Shown here one piece after another: positions 51,110 to 59,522 of a stretch of DNA of 62,854 bases. Under the pieces are notes generated by a model. The model was not told where the DNA came from. It ran no database searches and saw only the letters and a list, made by a program, of their open reading frames with translations. A program made the position numbers and the translations under genes. Source of the DNA: JABMRF01 sp964584985 (GTDB taxonomy: Bacteria > Patescibacteriota > Patescibacteriia > UBA11705 > JABHMO01). The stretch covers positions 1 through 62,854 of the forward strand of contig CAZPBK010000004.1 of the NCBI GenBank assembly GCA_964584985.1. Direction: 5' to 3'. Each line of letters begins with the position of its first letter. Within the stretch, counting starts at the first letter, position 1.

Positions 51110-52360
51110 ATGGCTGAAAATTTAATAACCGGCCTGGATATTGGATCTTCCAATGTGCGAATTGTTGTGGGGCAGATCAATAAAACAGGCGAGTCAGAAC
51201 AATTGAATATTATCGGCGTGGTGGAAGTTCCTTCCGGAGGCGTAAACAAAGGAAGCGTAGTTAGCATTGAAGATGCCGTTTCCAGTATTTCGGCCTGTAT
51301 TGAAAAAGCCGAAAGAATGATTGGATTACCTTTAGAAAGTTCATGGATTGGAATTGGCGGAGCGCATATTAATTCGGAAGAAAGTAATGGAGTTATAGCT
51401 ATATCCAGAACCAGTGGAGAAATACAGGAAAATGATGTTCAAAGGGTAATTGAAGCGGCTAGAGCGGTTGCCGCTCCGGTTAACTATGAGATTTTGCATG
51501 TTATCCCCAAAAATTTTTCTATTGATAATCAAACCGGCATAAAGGACCCCATAGGCATGTCCGGGATTCGGCTTGAGGCTACAACGCAGGTTGTCCGAGG
51601 ATTGAGTTCCCAGGTCGGTAATTTAACCAAAAGTATTCATCGTACAGGCTTGGATATTAATGATTTGGTTTTTTCCGTGCTGGCTTCATCAGAGGCGGTG
51701 CTTTCGGCCAGACAAAAAGAATTGGGCGTGGCTTTGATTGATGTTGGTGCGGCTACTACAAAAATGGTTGTTTTTGAAGAAGGTGATGTAATTCATGTTT
51801 GTGTTCTACCCATTGGCTCGGATCATATTACCGCGGACTTGGCTATCGGCCTTCAAACTTCATTGGATGTGGCGGAAAGAGTAAAACTGGAGGTGGGAAG
51901 TGCAGTTCCTGATAATTTTGAAAAAGATGATGAAATAAATTTGCGTGATTTTGGTGGAGAAGATCAAGCCTTTTCCAAAAAATATTTGGCCGAAATAATT
52001 GAAGCCAGAACTGAAGAAATTTTTGAAAAAGTTGACAATGAATTACAAAAAATAAATCGTAGCGGTCTTTTGCCGGCTGGAATTGTTTTAATAGGTGGCG
52101 GAGCCAAATTGCCCGGATTGGTTGATGTGGGAAAAAGAAAAACCATGTTGCCGGTAAGTTACGGAGCTAATAAAAAATTCAATACGGCAGTTGATAAGGT
52201 CAGTGATCCGGCCTTTTCCACAGCTCTTGGCTTGGTTATGTGGGGATATAACAGCATGCAGGAAAAAGGTTTAAGCGGGTTTAATTTGGGAAATAAATTC
52301 AACTCGGTTAAGCAGGCCGGAGACAAGGTGGCCGAATGGTTTAAAAATTTGATTTCTTAG
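51110..52360 (+). CDS. ftsA: Cell-division protein FtsA
   Basis: Actin-like ATPase tethering FtsZ to the membrane. It opens LITGLDIGSSNVRIVVGQI (phosphate 1 loop). ALIDVGAATTKMVVF is phosphate 2, IVLIGGGAKLPGL the adenosine motif, and the 1C subdomain lies between. The C-terminus KQAGDKVAEWFKNLIS is a typical amphipathic membrane-targeting helix. 416 residues. ftsZ follows after 145 bp with an intervening hairpin. Confidence 0.94.
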   Translation: MAENLITGLDIGSSNVRIVVGQINKTGESEQLNIIGVVEVPSGGVNKGSVVSIEDAVSSISACIEKAERMIGLPLESSWIGIGGAHINSEESNGVIAISRTSGEIQENDVQRVIEAARAVAAPVNYEILHVIPKNFSIDNQTGIKDPIGMSGIRLEATTQVVRGLSSQVGNLTKSIHRTGLDINDLVFSVLASSEAVLSARQKELGVALIDVGAATTKMVVFEEGDVIHVCVLPIGSDHITADLAIGLQTSLDVAERVKLEVGSAVPDNFEKDDEINLRDFGGEDQAFSKKYLAEIIEARTEEIFEKVDNELQKINRSGLLPAGIVLIGGGAKLPGLVDVGKRKTMLPVSYGANKKFNTAVDKVSDPAFSTALGLVMWGYNSMQEKGLSGFNLGNKFNSVKQAGDKVAEWFKNLIS

Positions 52361-52396
52361 AATAGTTTTGCTAAAATAAACTATCAAGACAACAAG

Positions 52397-52438
52397 ATAA
52401 AAGGAGGGAATGGAGCAAGCCGACTGTTCCCTTTTATA
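52397..52438 (+). promoter_or_regulatory. Hairpin between ftsA and ftsZ
   Basis: An imperfect stem, ATAAAAGG-AGGGAA against TTCCCTTTTAT, with a loop of about 16 nt. There is no U-tract long enough for a clear terminator. It buries an AAGGAGGGAATG, so it could be an mRNA-stability or regulatory element for ftsZ. Confidence 0.4.
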
Positions 52439-52505
52439 AAAAATATTAAACTTTATATAGTAAATAAAAATAAAAATACCTAAATATTATCTATAAATAT
52501 AATTT

Positions 52506-53804
52506 ATGCCCGAGGTAAAACCAGAAATACAAACATTTGCCAAAATAAAGGTTATCGGTATTGGCGGAGGCGGAGGCTCGGCCATTAACCGAATGATCCA
52601 GGCAAAAATAAGAGGAGTGGAATTTATCGCGGTCAATACCGATCTTCAAGCTCTACAAAATAATTTGGCCAGTAAGAAAATTCATATAGGAAAAAGCACT
52701 ACCAGAGGATTGGGAGCGGGAATGAATCCTTCAGTTGGCAGAAAATCCGCAGAAGAAGCCCAAAATGAGTTAAAAGAAGCTTTAAAAGGAGCTGATATGG
52801 TTTTTATTACCTACGGCGCCGGAGGAGGCACGGGAACTGGAGCCGGACCAAAGGTTGCGGAAATGGCCAAAGAGATGGGGGCTTTATCCGTAGCGGTGGT
52901 TACAAAACCGTTTTCATTTGAAGGTGGACCGAGAAAAAAGGTGGCTGAGGAAGGCTTTTCCGAGCTGGAAGGTAAAGTGGATACTTTGATTACTATTCCT
53001 AATGATAGGATTTGGCAAATTATAGACAAGAAAACTCCTTTATTGGAAGCTTTTGCCGTTGTTGATGAAGTATTAAGACAAGGTGTCCAAGGAGTTTCAG
53101 AGCTTATTACTTTGCCCGGAATGATTAATGTGGATTTTGCCGATATAAAAACCATTATGGAACAGAGCGGAGCCGCTCTTATGGGAATGGGCGAAGCTTC
53201 AGGAGATAATCGAGCTATTGAGGCGGCCAAAGCGGCGGTTTCCAGTCCTTTGCTTGAATTGTCAGTGGAGGGAGCCAAAGGGATTTTGTTTACCATTACC
53301 GGTGGATCTGATTTAACCATGTATGAAGTCAGTGAAGCGGCCAAAGCCATTACCGAGTCTGTGGACAGTGATGCGCGAATTATATTTGGAGCCGTGGTTA
53401 ATGAAAACTTAAAAGATAAAATCAAAATTACCGTGGTGGCCACCGGTTTTGACAAAGATTCCAAGGGATACATGTCCAGAAGTGGAGTCGCTTCTCGTCC
53501 GGGGATTTCAGGCAATCAAAAACCAAATTATTTTTCAGCCAAACCTTGGGCTCAAAGAGATGAAAAAAGTGAATCAGTCAACAATAATGGAGGTTTTAAC
53601 ACACGGGAAAATACTTATAAATCGGAAAATAACAACTCGGGGATAGATGCTAAAAAATTGGAACAAGAAACTTTGGAGCCTGAAAAACCTGAAGATTCCG
53701 ATAGAATTGATCCAAAAGAAGTAATGCCCGATGAAGAAAAAAAATCTGAGGGTGATGATGAGGATTTGGAGATCCCGGCTTTTATTCGTCGTAAAATGAT
53801 GTAA
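52506..53804 (+). CDS. ftsZ: Cell-division GTPase FtsZ
   Basis: Tubulin-like GTPase that forms the division ring. The GTP-binding signature GAGGGTGTGAGP is at about 104-115, the N-terminal GIGGGGGSAINRM at 18-30, and the T7 loop contains NVDFADIKTIM. A variable linker of about 90 residues precedes the conserved C-terminal peptide EIPAFIRRKMM that binds FtsA. 432 residues. A terminator follows at 53840. Confidence 0.96.
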   Translation: MPEVKPEIQTFAKIKVIGIGGGGGSAINRMIQAKIRGVEFIAVNTDLQALQNNLASKKIHIGKSTTRGLGAGMNPSVGRKSAEEAQNELKEALKGADMVFITYGAGGGTGTGAGPKVAEMAKEMGALSVAVVTKPFSFEGGPRKKVAEEGFSELEGKVDTLITIPNDRIWQIIDKKTPLLEAFAVVDEVLRQGVQGVSELITLPGMINVDFADIKTIMEQSGAALMGMGEASGDNRAIEAAKAAVSSPLLELSVEGAKGILFTITGGSDLTMYEVSEAAKAITESVDSDARIIFGAVVNENLKDKIKITVVATGFDKDSKGYMSRSGVASRPGISGNQKPNYFSAKPWAQRDEKSESVNNNGGFNTRENTYKSENNNSGIDAKKLEQETLEPEKPEDSDRIDPKEVMPDEEKKSEGDDEDLEIPAFIRRKMM

Positions 53805-53839
53805 TTTTAGATTAAATACAAGTTTGTCTTTATACTAAG

Positions 53840-53862
53840 GGGCGGGTGAAACCGCTCTTTTT
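53840..53862 (+). terminator. Terminator after ftsZ
   Basis: GGGCGG-GTGAAA-CCGCTC with one G-U pair, then T5. It lies just before the HAD hydrolase gene. Confidence 0.65.
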
Positions 53863-53873
53863 AACAAAAAAAT

Positions 53874-54563
53874 ATGAAAGATTACAAAGGATTATTATTT
53901 TTGGACATTGATGGTACCTTATTGCGCTGGTCATTATTTTTATATTTGGTGGATAAATTAATTGAGGCCGGAATTTTTAATAAAACCGTTAAAAAAAGAT
54001 TTGCTAAAGAAGAACAAAGGTGGAGGGAAAGACGGGGCGGTTATGATGATTATTTGCAAAAAGTTATTGAGATTTTTGAATCCAGGATTCAGGATGTTTA
54101 TGTGGATGATTTTAAATTGTTGGCTGAAAATATGGTTGAGGAATATAAAAATCGGGTTTATCGTTATACTCGTGACTTGATCAAAGAAAAATTAGCTGAT
54201 GATTGGTATTTGGTGGCGATTAGCTGTTCGCCCAAAGAAGCGGTGGTGCCATTTGCCAAATTTTGGAATATTCAAGAGATTTTTGCCGCGGAAATTGAGC
54301 AGAAAAATGGGAAATACACCAATCGAAGAACATTGCCGAAAAATAAACTGGAAATTGTGAAAAAAGTAAAAAATCGTCCGGAATTTGCCGATTTGAATCA
54401 GGAAAATATTTGGGGAATAGGTGATGGCGAAGCTGATATTGGTCTTTTGCAAGAAGTTGGTCATCCCATTTGTTTTAATCCAACTTTGATTTTACGACAA
54501 GAAGCGGAAAAGCGGGGATGGACTGTTGTGGTGGAAAGAAAGAATGTTATTTATCGTTTTTAA
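53874..54563 (+). CDS. HAD-superfamily hydrolase, SerB-like (IB)
   Basis: 229 residues. Motif I LLFLDIDGTLLRWS (nucleophile Asp in DIDGT, about 10-14), motif II AISCSPKEAV (Ser), then a Lys region and motif IV IWGIGDGEADIGLL. A helical cap lies between motifs I and II, the IB arrangement of phosphoserine-phosphatase-like enzymes. Substrate unknown. The gene begins 17 bp after the ftsZ terminator hairpin; its own promoter was not identified. Confidence 0.8.
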   Translation: MKDYKGLLFLDIDGTLLRWSLFLYLVDKLIEAGIFNKTVKKRFAKEEQRWRERRGGYDDYLQKVIEIFESRIQDVYVDDFKLLAENMVEEYKNRVYRYTRDLIKEKLADDWYLVAISCSPKEAVVPFAKFWNIQEIFAAEIEQKNGKYTNRRTLPKNKLEIVKKVKNRPEFADLNQENIWGIGDGEADIGLLQEVGHPICFNPTLILRQEAEKRGWTVVVERKNVIYRF

Positions 54564-54602
54564 GAGATAAAAAACAGGACAATAATTTAAACTCGATTTT
54601 AT

Positions 54603-54611
54603 TTATCCACA
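54603..54611 (+). promoter_or_regulatory. Single DnaA-box-like site
   Basis: TTATCCACA, exact consensus, between the HAD gene and nrdD. Only one copy was seen here, so it is not an origin; regulation of nrdD by DnaA is possible but unsupported. Confidence 0.3.
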
Positions 54612-54693
54612 GGTAAAAGGTAATTTCTTTGAATATTATGCGACACCGGGATTTGATTTTATTTTAGATTAAAGATTTCATTTTTTATTTATA

Positions 54694-54722
54694 TTGAAGG
54701 GGTTGTTGTTTTGTTATATAAT
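54694..54722 (+). promoter_or_regulatory. Likely nrdD promoter
   Basis: TTGAAG (54694-54699), 17-bp spacer, TATAAT (54717-54722). No clear NrdR box was recognised. Confidence 0.55.
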
Positions 54723-54800
54723 AGAGTAAAGGGCACTTTATTAAAAATGCTTTTAACCAGGAGGGCAATTTTTTTTAACTCATTTTAATGGTAAATTACT

Positions 54801-56879
54801 ATGGTTAACACCGCCAATAAGATTATTCAAATCAAAAAGAGAAACGATAAGATAGTTGATTTTGCCCAAGAAAAAATATCCTTGGCTATTTTTAATGCCA
54901 TGAGAGCAGTTGGAAAACCGGATAAGCAAAAGGCTGAAACTTTATCAGATCAAGTGGTTGATCGCTTGAACAAAAAGTTTCATGAGCGATCCATCCCGGC
55001 TGTGGAAGAGATACAGGACATCGTGGAAGAGGTCTTGATTGAAAATAAAATGATTAAAACGGCTAAAGCTTTTATTATCTATCGTGACCAACGAAAAAAG
55101 ATGAGATATATTCAATCAATGATTGATTCTGATGAACTTATGGGCAAGTATTTGGATCAGCTTGACTGGAAGGTTAAAGAAAACAGCAATATGGATTATT
55201 CACTTCAGGGATTGAATAATTATGTGGCTTCAACCATCAGTACCAATTATTGGCTGAACAAAGTATATTCTCCCGATATAAAAAAGGCTCATTTAAATGG
55301 TGATTTTCACATTCATGATCTTCAGCTTTTGGCGCCTTATTGTTGCGGTTGGGATTTTAAGGATCTTTTAATGCGTGGTTTTGGCGGAGTTCGCGGCAAG
55401 GTTGAGAGTAAACCTCCCAAGCATTTTGGCACCGCTTTAAGTCAGTTGGTTAACTTTTTTTACACTTTGCAGGGAGAGGCGGCCGGAGCTCAAGCCGTTT
55501 CCAGCTTGGATACTTTAGTGGCGCCCTTTATTCGTCGCGACGGACTTAATTATGAGCAGGTAAAACAGCAAGTTCAGACCTTTTTGTACAATATAAATGT
55601 TCCGACCAGGGTGGGTTTTCAAACCCCTTTTACCAATGTGACTTTGGATCTTTTTGTTCCGTCCACTTTGGCTGATGAAGCGGTAATCATCGGAGGACAG
55701 CCACAAGAAGAAAAGTACGGGGATTTTCAAAAGGAAATGGACATGTTTAATCAAGCTTTTATTGAGATAATGGCTGAAGGTGATAAAAAGGGTCGTGTTT
55801 TAAGTTGGCCCATTCCGACTTACAATGTAACCTCTGATTGGGACTGGGACGCGCCGATTATTGAAAAAATAATGACCATGACCGCCAGATATGGAATTCC
55901 TTATTTTTCCAATTTTATAAACAGTGATATGTCTCCGGATGATGCTCGCAGTATGTGTTGTCGACTTCGTTTGGACAATAGGGAGCTGAGAAAAAGAGGA
56001 GGCGGACTTTTTGGTGCTAATCCTTTAACCGGATCAGTTGGCGTGGTGACCATCAACATGCCGCGATTGGGCTATGTTTCAAAAGATAAAAAAGAGTTTC
56101 TTGATCGCTTGGGAGAACTTATGGATTTAGCAAAAACCAGCTTAAAAGTTAAACGAACGGCTTTGGAGCGATTTACGGAAGGGGGACTTTATCCATATTC
56201 AAAATTTTATCTGAACAGTATTAAAAATAGATTTAATGAATATTGGAAAAACCATTTTAACACCATCGGTCTTAACGGTTTAAATGAAGCTTGCCAAAAT
56301 TTACTTGGTATGGACAAGGATATAACCACTCCCGAGGGACATGGCTTTGCCAAGGAGGTTTTGGAATTCATGAGGGATCGGTTAATGGATTACCAAAATG
56401 AAACAAATTCTTTGTTCAATCTTGAAGCCACTCCGGCCGAAGGTACGGCTTACCGTTTTGCTCGATTGGACAGAGAGGAATTTCCGGACATTATAGTGGC
56501 TAACCAAAAAGCGGAAAAAGAAGAGGGTGTGGCTCCATATTACACCAATTCCAGTCAGTTGCCGGTTGGTCATACTGATGATTTATTTGAAGCTTTGAGA
56601 TTGCAAGATGATTTACAAACCATGTATACCGGAGGTACGGTTTTTCATACTTTTGTTGGAGAAAGAATGCCTTCGGTGGAAAGTACCAAACAATTGGTTA
56701 AAAAGATTGCGGAAAATTTTCGGTTGCCGTATTTTACCATTACACCGACTTTCAGTATTTGTCCGATTCACGGTTATATTGAAGGCGAACATGAGTTTTG
56801 TCCTTATTGTGACGAAGAAATGGGTTATGCCGAGGAAGGTGAAAAATTGGGAAAAGAAACCAAGGTTCAAATGAGTTAA
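54801..56879 (+). CDS. nrdD: Anaerobic ribonucleoside-triphosphate reductase, large part, lacking the glycyl-radical tail
   Basis: 692 residues. N-terminal ATP-cone (about 5-95: KRNDKIVDFAQEKISLAIFNAM), then the ten-stranded barrel of class III RNR (NGDFHIHDLQLLAPYCCGWD; ALSQLVNFFYTLQGEAAGAQAV; INVPTRVGFQTPFTN). A C-terminal zinc-type motif is CPIHGYIEGEHEFCPYC (about 654-670). The protein then stops after about 22 more residues (KETKVQMS), where related enzymes go on into the EVYSRVxGY radical loop. That loop is encoded separately at 56969. Reduces NTPs to dNTPs in the absence of oxygen once its partner glycine radical is formed. Confidence 0.9.
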   Translation: MVNTANKIIQIKKRNDKIVDFAQEKISLAIFNAMRAVGKPDKQKAETLSDQVVDRLNKKFHERSIPAVEEIQDIVEEVLIENKMIKTAKAFIIYRDQRKKMRYIQSMIDSDELMGKYLDQLDWKVKENSNMDYSLQGLNNYVASTISTNYWLNKVYSPDIKKAHLNGDFHIHDLQLLAPYCCGWDFKDLLMRGFGGVRGKVESKPPKHFGTALSQLVNFFYTLQGEAAGAQAVSSLDTLVAPFIRRDGLNYEQVKQQVQTFLYNINVPTRVGFQTPFTNVTLDLFVPSTLADEAVIIGGQPQEEKYGDFQKEMDMFNQAFIEIMAEGDKKGRVLSWPIPTYNVTSDWDWDAPIIEKIMTMTARYGIPYFSNFINSDMSPDDARSMCCRLRLDNRELRKRGGGLFGANPLTGSVGVVTINMPRLGYVSKDKKEFLDRLGELMDLAKTSLKVKRTALERFTEGGLYPYSKFYLNSIKNRFNEYWKNHFNTIGLNGLNEACQNLLGMDKDITTPEGHGFAKEVLEFMRDRLMDYQNETNSLFNLEATPAEGTAYRFARLDREEFPDIIVANQKAEKEEGVAPYYTNSSQLPVGHTDDLFEALRLQDDLQTMYTGGTVFHTFVGERMPSVESTKQLVKKIAENFRLPYFTITPTFSICPIHGYIEGEHEFCPYCDEEMGYAEEGEKLGKETKVQMS

Positions 56880-56914
56880 AGCGGATTTTATTTAACAAGA
56901 TATTAATAAATAAA

Positions 56915-56952
56915 AAATCAGTCGATTAAACTTTGCTTTAATCCGTTGATTT
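56915..56952 (+). repeat. Hairpin between nrdD and the radical-domain ORF
   Basis: Arms 56916-56930 and 56937-56951 (AATCAGTCGATTAAA with TTTAATCCGTTGATT) pair at 14 of 15 positions including two G-U, extended by one A-T; loop CTTTGC. No U-tract follows on the plus strand; on the minus strand a U-rich run does. Confidence 0.55.
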
Positions 56953-56968
56953 GAAAATAAATATTTTT

Positions 56969-57115
56969 ATGGCCGCTCAAAAAATGGAAAGACAAAAATG
57001 TGAAGTTTACTCTCGCGTAGTGGGATATCTAAGTCCTGTCAATCGATGGAACAATGGAAAAAAATCCGAGTTTAACGAAAGAAAAACCTTTGATCGTGTT
57101 TTGGATAAAAGTTAA
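56969..57115 (+). CDS. Stand-alone glycyl-radical domain of NrdD
   Basis: 48 residues: MAAQKMERQKCEVYSRVVGY followed by LSPVNRWNNGKKSEFNERKT. This is the conserved C-terminal tail of class III RNR, with the radical glycine at about residue 19 (RVVGY) and one cysteine (C11) that may complete the zinc site begun in NrdD. It has its own ATG and lies in a different frame from nrdD, 89 bp beyond its stop and 22 bp before nrdG. The split could be read as a broken gene. However, the intact tail, start codon and operon position suggest a functional two-piece enzyme, like the stand-alone glycyl-radical cofactor GrcA (YfiD) that repairs pyruvate formate-lyase. Confidence 0.8.
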   Translation: MAAQKMERQKCEVYSRVVGYLSPVNRWNNGKKSEFNERKTFDRVLDKS

Positions 57116-57137
57116 AAAATTTATTACATTTTAATAT

Positions 57138-57824
57138 ATGCTAATTGGGGGTTTGCAAAAAACAACTCTTTTAGATTACCCCGATAAAGTGGCTTCCACC
57201 GTTTTTACCATTGGTTGTAATTATCGATGTTCTTATTGTCATAATCCGGATATTGTTAAGGGTGTGGCCGGGGTCATTTCAATGGAAGAAATAATGAAGT
57301 TTTTAAATTCCAGAAAAAAGGTTTTGGACGCGGTTTGCATAACCGGAGGAGAGCCGACTATTCACAACGATTTGCCTGATTTTATTGCCAAACTAAAAAA
57401 AATGAATCTTTTGGTTAAACTGGATACCAATGGAACCAATCCGAAGATGTTGTCAGACTTGATAAAAAATGGTTTAATAGATTATGTGGCTATGGATATT
57501 AAGGCTCCATGGGATAAATACCAAAAAGTGGTTTGTCGCAAAGTTAATACGGAAGATCTTAAAAAAACCATAAAAACAGTGATTGATTCCGGTGTAGATC
57601 ATGAATTCAGATCAACGGTTTTGCCGACTTTACATTCCAAAGAAGATATTATCCAAATGGCCAAGCAGGTTAAAGGGGCAAAAAAATATTATTTACAGCA
57701 GTTTCGCGTGGCTTCCGATTTGGTCAGCAGTGAGTTTACCGATAAAAAACCTTTTACCAAAAAACAAATGCGTGAAATTATCAGCGAATTTAAATCTTGG
57801 TTCAAAGATTGTAATCTTCGCTAA
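57138..57824 (+). CDS. nrdG: Radical-SAM activating enzyme of anaerobic RNR (NrdG2 type)
   Basis: Uses a 4Fe-4S cluster and S-adenosylmethionine to make the glycyl radical. The cluster motif CNYRCSYC is at C27-C31-C34 within TIGCNYRCSYCHNPD; AVCITGGEPTIH is the SAM-binding GGE motif, and DYVAMDIKAPW follows. 228 residues, the longer NrdG2 form rather than the short E. coli NrdG of about 155. It directly follows the separate radical domain, its expected substrate. Confidence 0.88.
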   Translation: MLIGGLQKTTLLDYPDKVASTVFTIGCNYRCSYCHNPDIVKGVAGVISMEEIMKFLNSRKKVLDAVCITGGEPTIHNDLPDFIAKLKKMNLLVKLDTNGTNPKMLSDLIKNGLIDYVAMDIKAPWDKYQKVVCRKVNTEDLKKTIKTVIDSGVDHEFRSTVLPTLHSKEDIIQMAKQVKGAKKYYLQQFRVASDLVSSEFTDKKPFTKKQMREIISEFKSWFKDCNLR

Positions 57825-57835
57825 AAATATTTTAT

Positions 57836-58123
57836 ATGGAGGAAGAATTAAAAAAACTAATTGCTGAAAGTCACGAATTGAACAAAAAAAGTTATGAAAT
57901 GCTGAAAAAGGTCAGGCGTTATATAATAATTCAGCAAATTACCACTGTTTTAAAAATTCTGATTGTTTTGGTTCCTTTGATTTTGGCTGTTGTTTACGGA
58001 CTTCCTTATATTAAAGAGGGAATTGAGGCATACAAAGAAACCATGTCAACGGTGAATGAACTAAAAGGAACAACAACAAGCGAACAACTCAACACCAAAC
58101 TATTGGAAGAATTTTTACGCTGA
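57836..58123 (+). CDS. Small single-pass membrane protein
   Basis: 95 residues: a charged N-terminal helix (EEELKKLIAESHELNKKSYE), a membrane segment (VLKILIVLVPLILAVVYGLP, about 40-60) and a short polar tail. It starts 11 bp after nrdG and is followed by a terminator, so it is probably the last gene of the nrd operon. Function unknown; no tie to RNR is implied beyond position. Confidence 0.65.
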   Translation: MEEELKKLIAESHELNKKSYEMLKKVRRYIIIQQITTVLKILIVLVPLILAVVYGLPYIKEGIEAYKETMSTVNELKGTTTSEQLNTKLLEEFLR

Positions 58124-58141
58124 CCGTTTTAAAAGCAAAAT

Positions 58142-58163
58142 ACCGCTTAAAAGCGGTTTTTTT
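58142..58163 (+). terminator. Terminator of the nrd operon
   Basis: ACCGCT-TAAA-AGCGGT followed by T7. Confidence 0.8.
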
Positions 58164-58272
58164 GTATTTAAAAATTGTTTGATTTTTGCTATTATATTAA
58201 AGACAAATAAATAAGGTTTTTTGTGAAAAAGATCATGCTCTTTTTCGCGAAAAACCGTGTTTAATAAAAAAT

Positions 58273-59487
58273 ATGCCACAAAAAAAAGGTTATCTTGCTT
58301 TAACGGTTCTTATCAGTTTAATTGTCGGCGGTTTTGCCGGCGCTTGCGGTTCTTTTTTTCTAAAACCCTATATCCAAAGCACTTCTTGGGGGCAAGATTT
58401 TTTACAAACCGAGGCGGCTCAAGTTATTAGCGGGCAAAAAAAGACTTACGAAGTTCAGGAAAGCTCTTCGGTGATTGAAGTGGCGGAAAAATCATCGCCT
58501 TCAGTGGTTAGTATCGTGGTCACTAAGGAATTGGAAAATTATTTTAATATTACCGGTCCGGATGTGTTTGATTTTTGGAATTATGGATTGACCGTTCCCG
58601 AAAACAGAGGAAAAACTCAAAAAAGGCAAGTTGGTGGTGGTACGGGTTTTGTGGTTGGTGCTGATGGACTTATTTTAACCAATAAACATGTGGTGGCTGA
58701 TTCTGAAGCGGATTATTCAGTGGTTTTTAATAATGGTGATAAATATGAAGCCCGGGTTTTAGCTAGAGATACGGTCAGCGATATTGCCATTTTAAAAATA
58801 GAGGCTGAAGATTTGTCGGTTTTACCTTTGGGCGATTCGGATAATCTAAAACCCGGACAAACCGCTGTGGCTATTGGCAATGCTTTAAGCGAGTATCAAA
58901 ATACAGTGACTAGAGGAGTGATTAGCGGGGTTAACCGACATATTACCGCCGGTGGACAGAGTGGCAGTTCAGTGATTGAGGGAGCCATCCAAACCGATGC
59001 GGCCATTAATCCGGGAAATTCCGGCGGACCGCTTTTAAATATAGACGGCCAGGTTATCGGTATAAACACGGCGGTAAATTGGCAAGGACAGTCAATTGGT
59101 TTTGCCATTCCGATCAATCAGGCCAAGGCAGCCATTGAAAGCGTTAAAACTCATGGCGAGATTATTCGTCCGTGGTTGGGTGTGCGTTATGTTCAACTAA
59201 CCGCGGATATTGCCGAACAAAATAACTTGGAATATGATTATGGCGCTTTAATCGTTCGCGGACAAAGTCAAGCGGAGCTGGCCATAGTTCCGGGCAGTCC
59301 GGCCGACAAAGCGGGACTGGAAGAAAACGATATTATTTTGGAAGTAAACAATGAAAAAATAACCAAAGACAATTCTTTGGTGCGTGCTGTTTCTCAGTTC
59401 AAACCGGGAGACAAGATTGAATTAACGGTTTTTCATGACGGAGAGATTAAAAAAATAATAGCCGAGCTGGCCAAACGCCAAAATTAA
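58273..59487 (+). CDS. HtrA/DegP-like serine protease with PDZ domain
   Basis: Membrane-anchored quality-control protease facing outward. N-terminal anchor (about 7-30). Trypsin-like domain with the full triad: H139 in LTNKHV, D170 in DTVSDIAILKI and S250 in NPGNSGGPL. One PDZ domain (about 300-400; VPGSPADKAGLEENDIILEV). 404 residues. The exported Cys-rich proteins of this genome are plausible clients. Confidence 0.92.
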   Translation: MPQKKGYLALTVLISLIVGGFAGACGSFFLKPYIQSTSWGQDFLQTEAAQVISGQKKTYEVQESSSVIEVAEKSSPSVVSIVVTKELENYFNITGPDVFDFWNYGLTVPENRGKTQKRQVGGGTGFVVGADGLILTNKHVVADSEADYSVVFNNGDKYEARVLARDTVSDIAILKIEAEDLSVLPLGDSDNLKPGQTAVAIGNALSEYQNTVTRGVISGVNRHITAGGQSGSSVIEGAIQTDAAINPGNSGGPLLNIDGQVIGINTAVNWQGQSIGFAIPINQAKAAIESVKTHGEIIRPWLGVRYVQLTADIAEQNNLEYDYGALIVRGQSQAELAIVPGSPADKAGLEENDIILEVNNEKITKDNSLVRAVSQFKPGDKIELTVFHDGEIKKIIAELAKRQN

Positions 59488-59522
59488 AATATTTTGAGCC
59501 GTTAAATATATTATATTGTTTT

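Noticed and set aside
54788..54808. Six-codon uORF overlapping the nrdD start
   Set aside because: The AGGAGGG upstream is over 20 bases away, too far to serve it; such short ORFs are expected by chance in A/T-rich leaders.
54801..57115. Simple sequencing frameshift explaining the split nrdD
   Set aside because: Not fully excluded, but one indel would not do it: nrdD ends with its own stop, a spacer of 89 bp with a stop in the second frame (56939) follows, and the small ORF has its own ATG.
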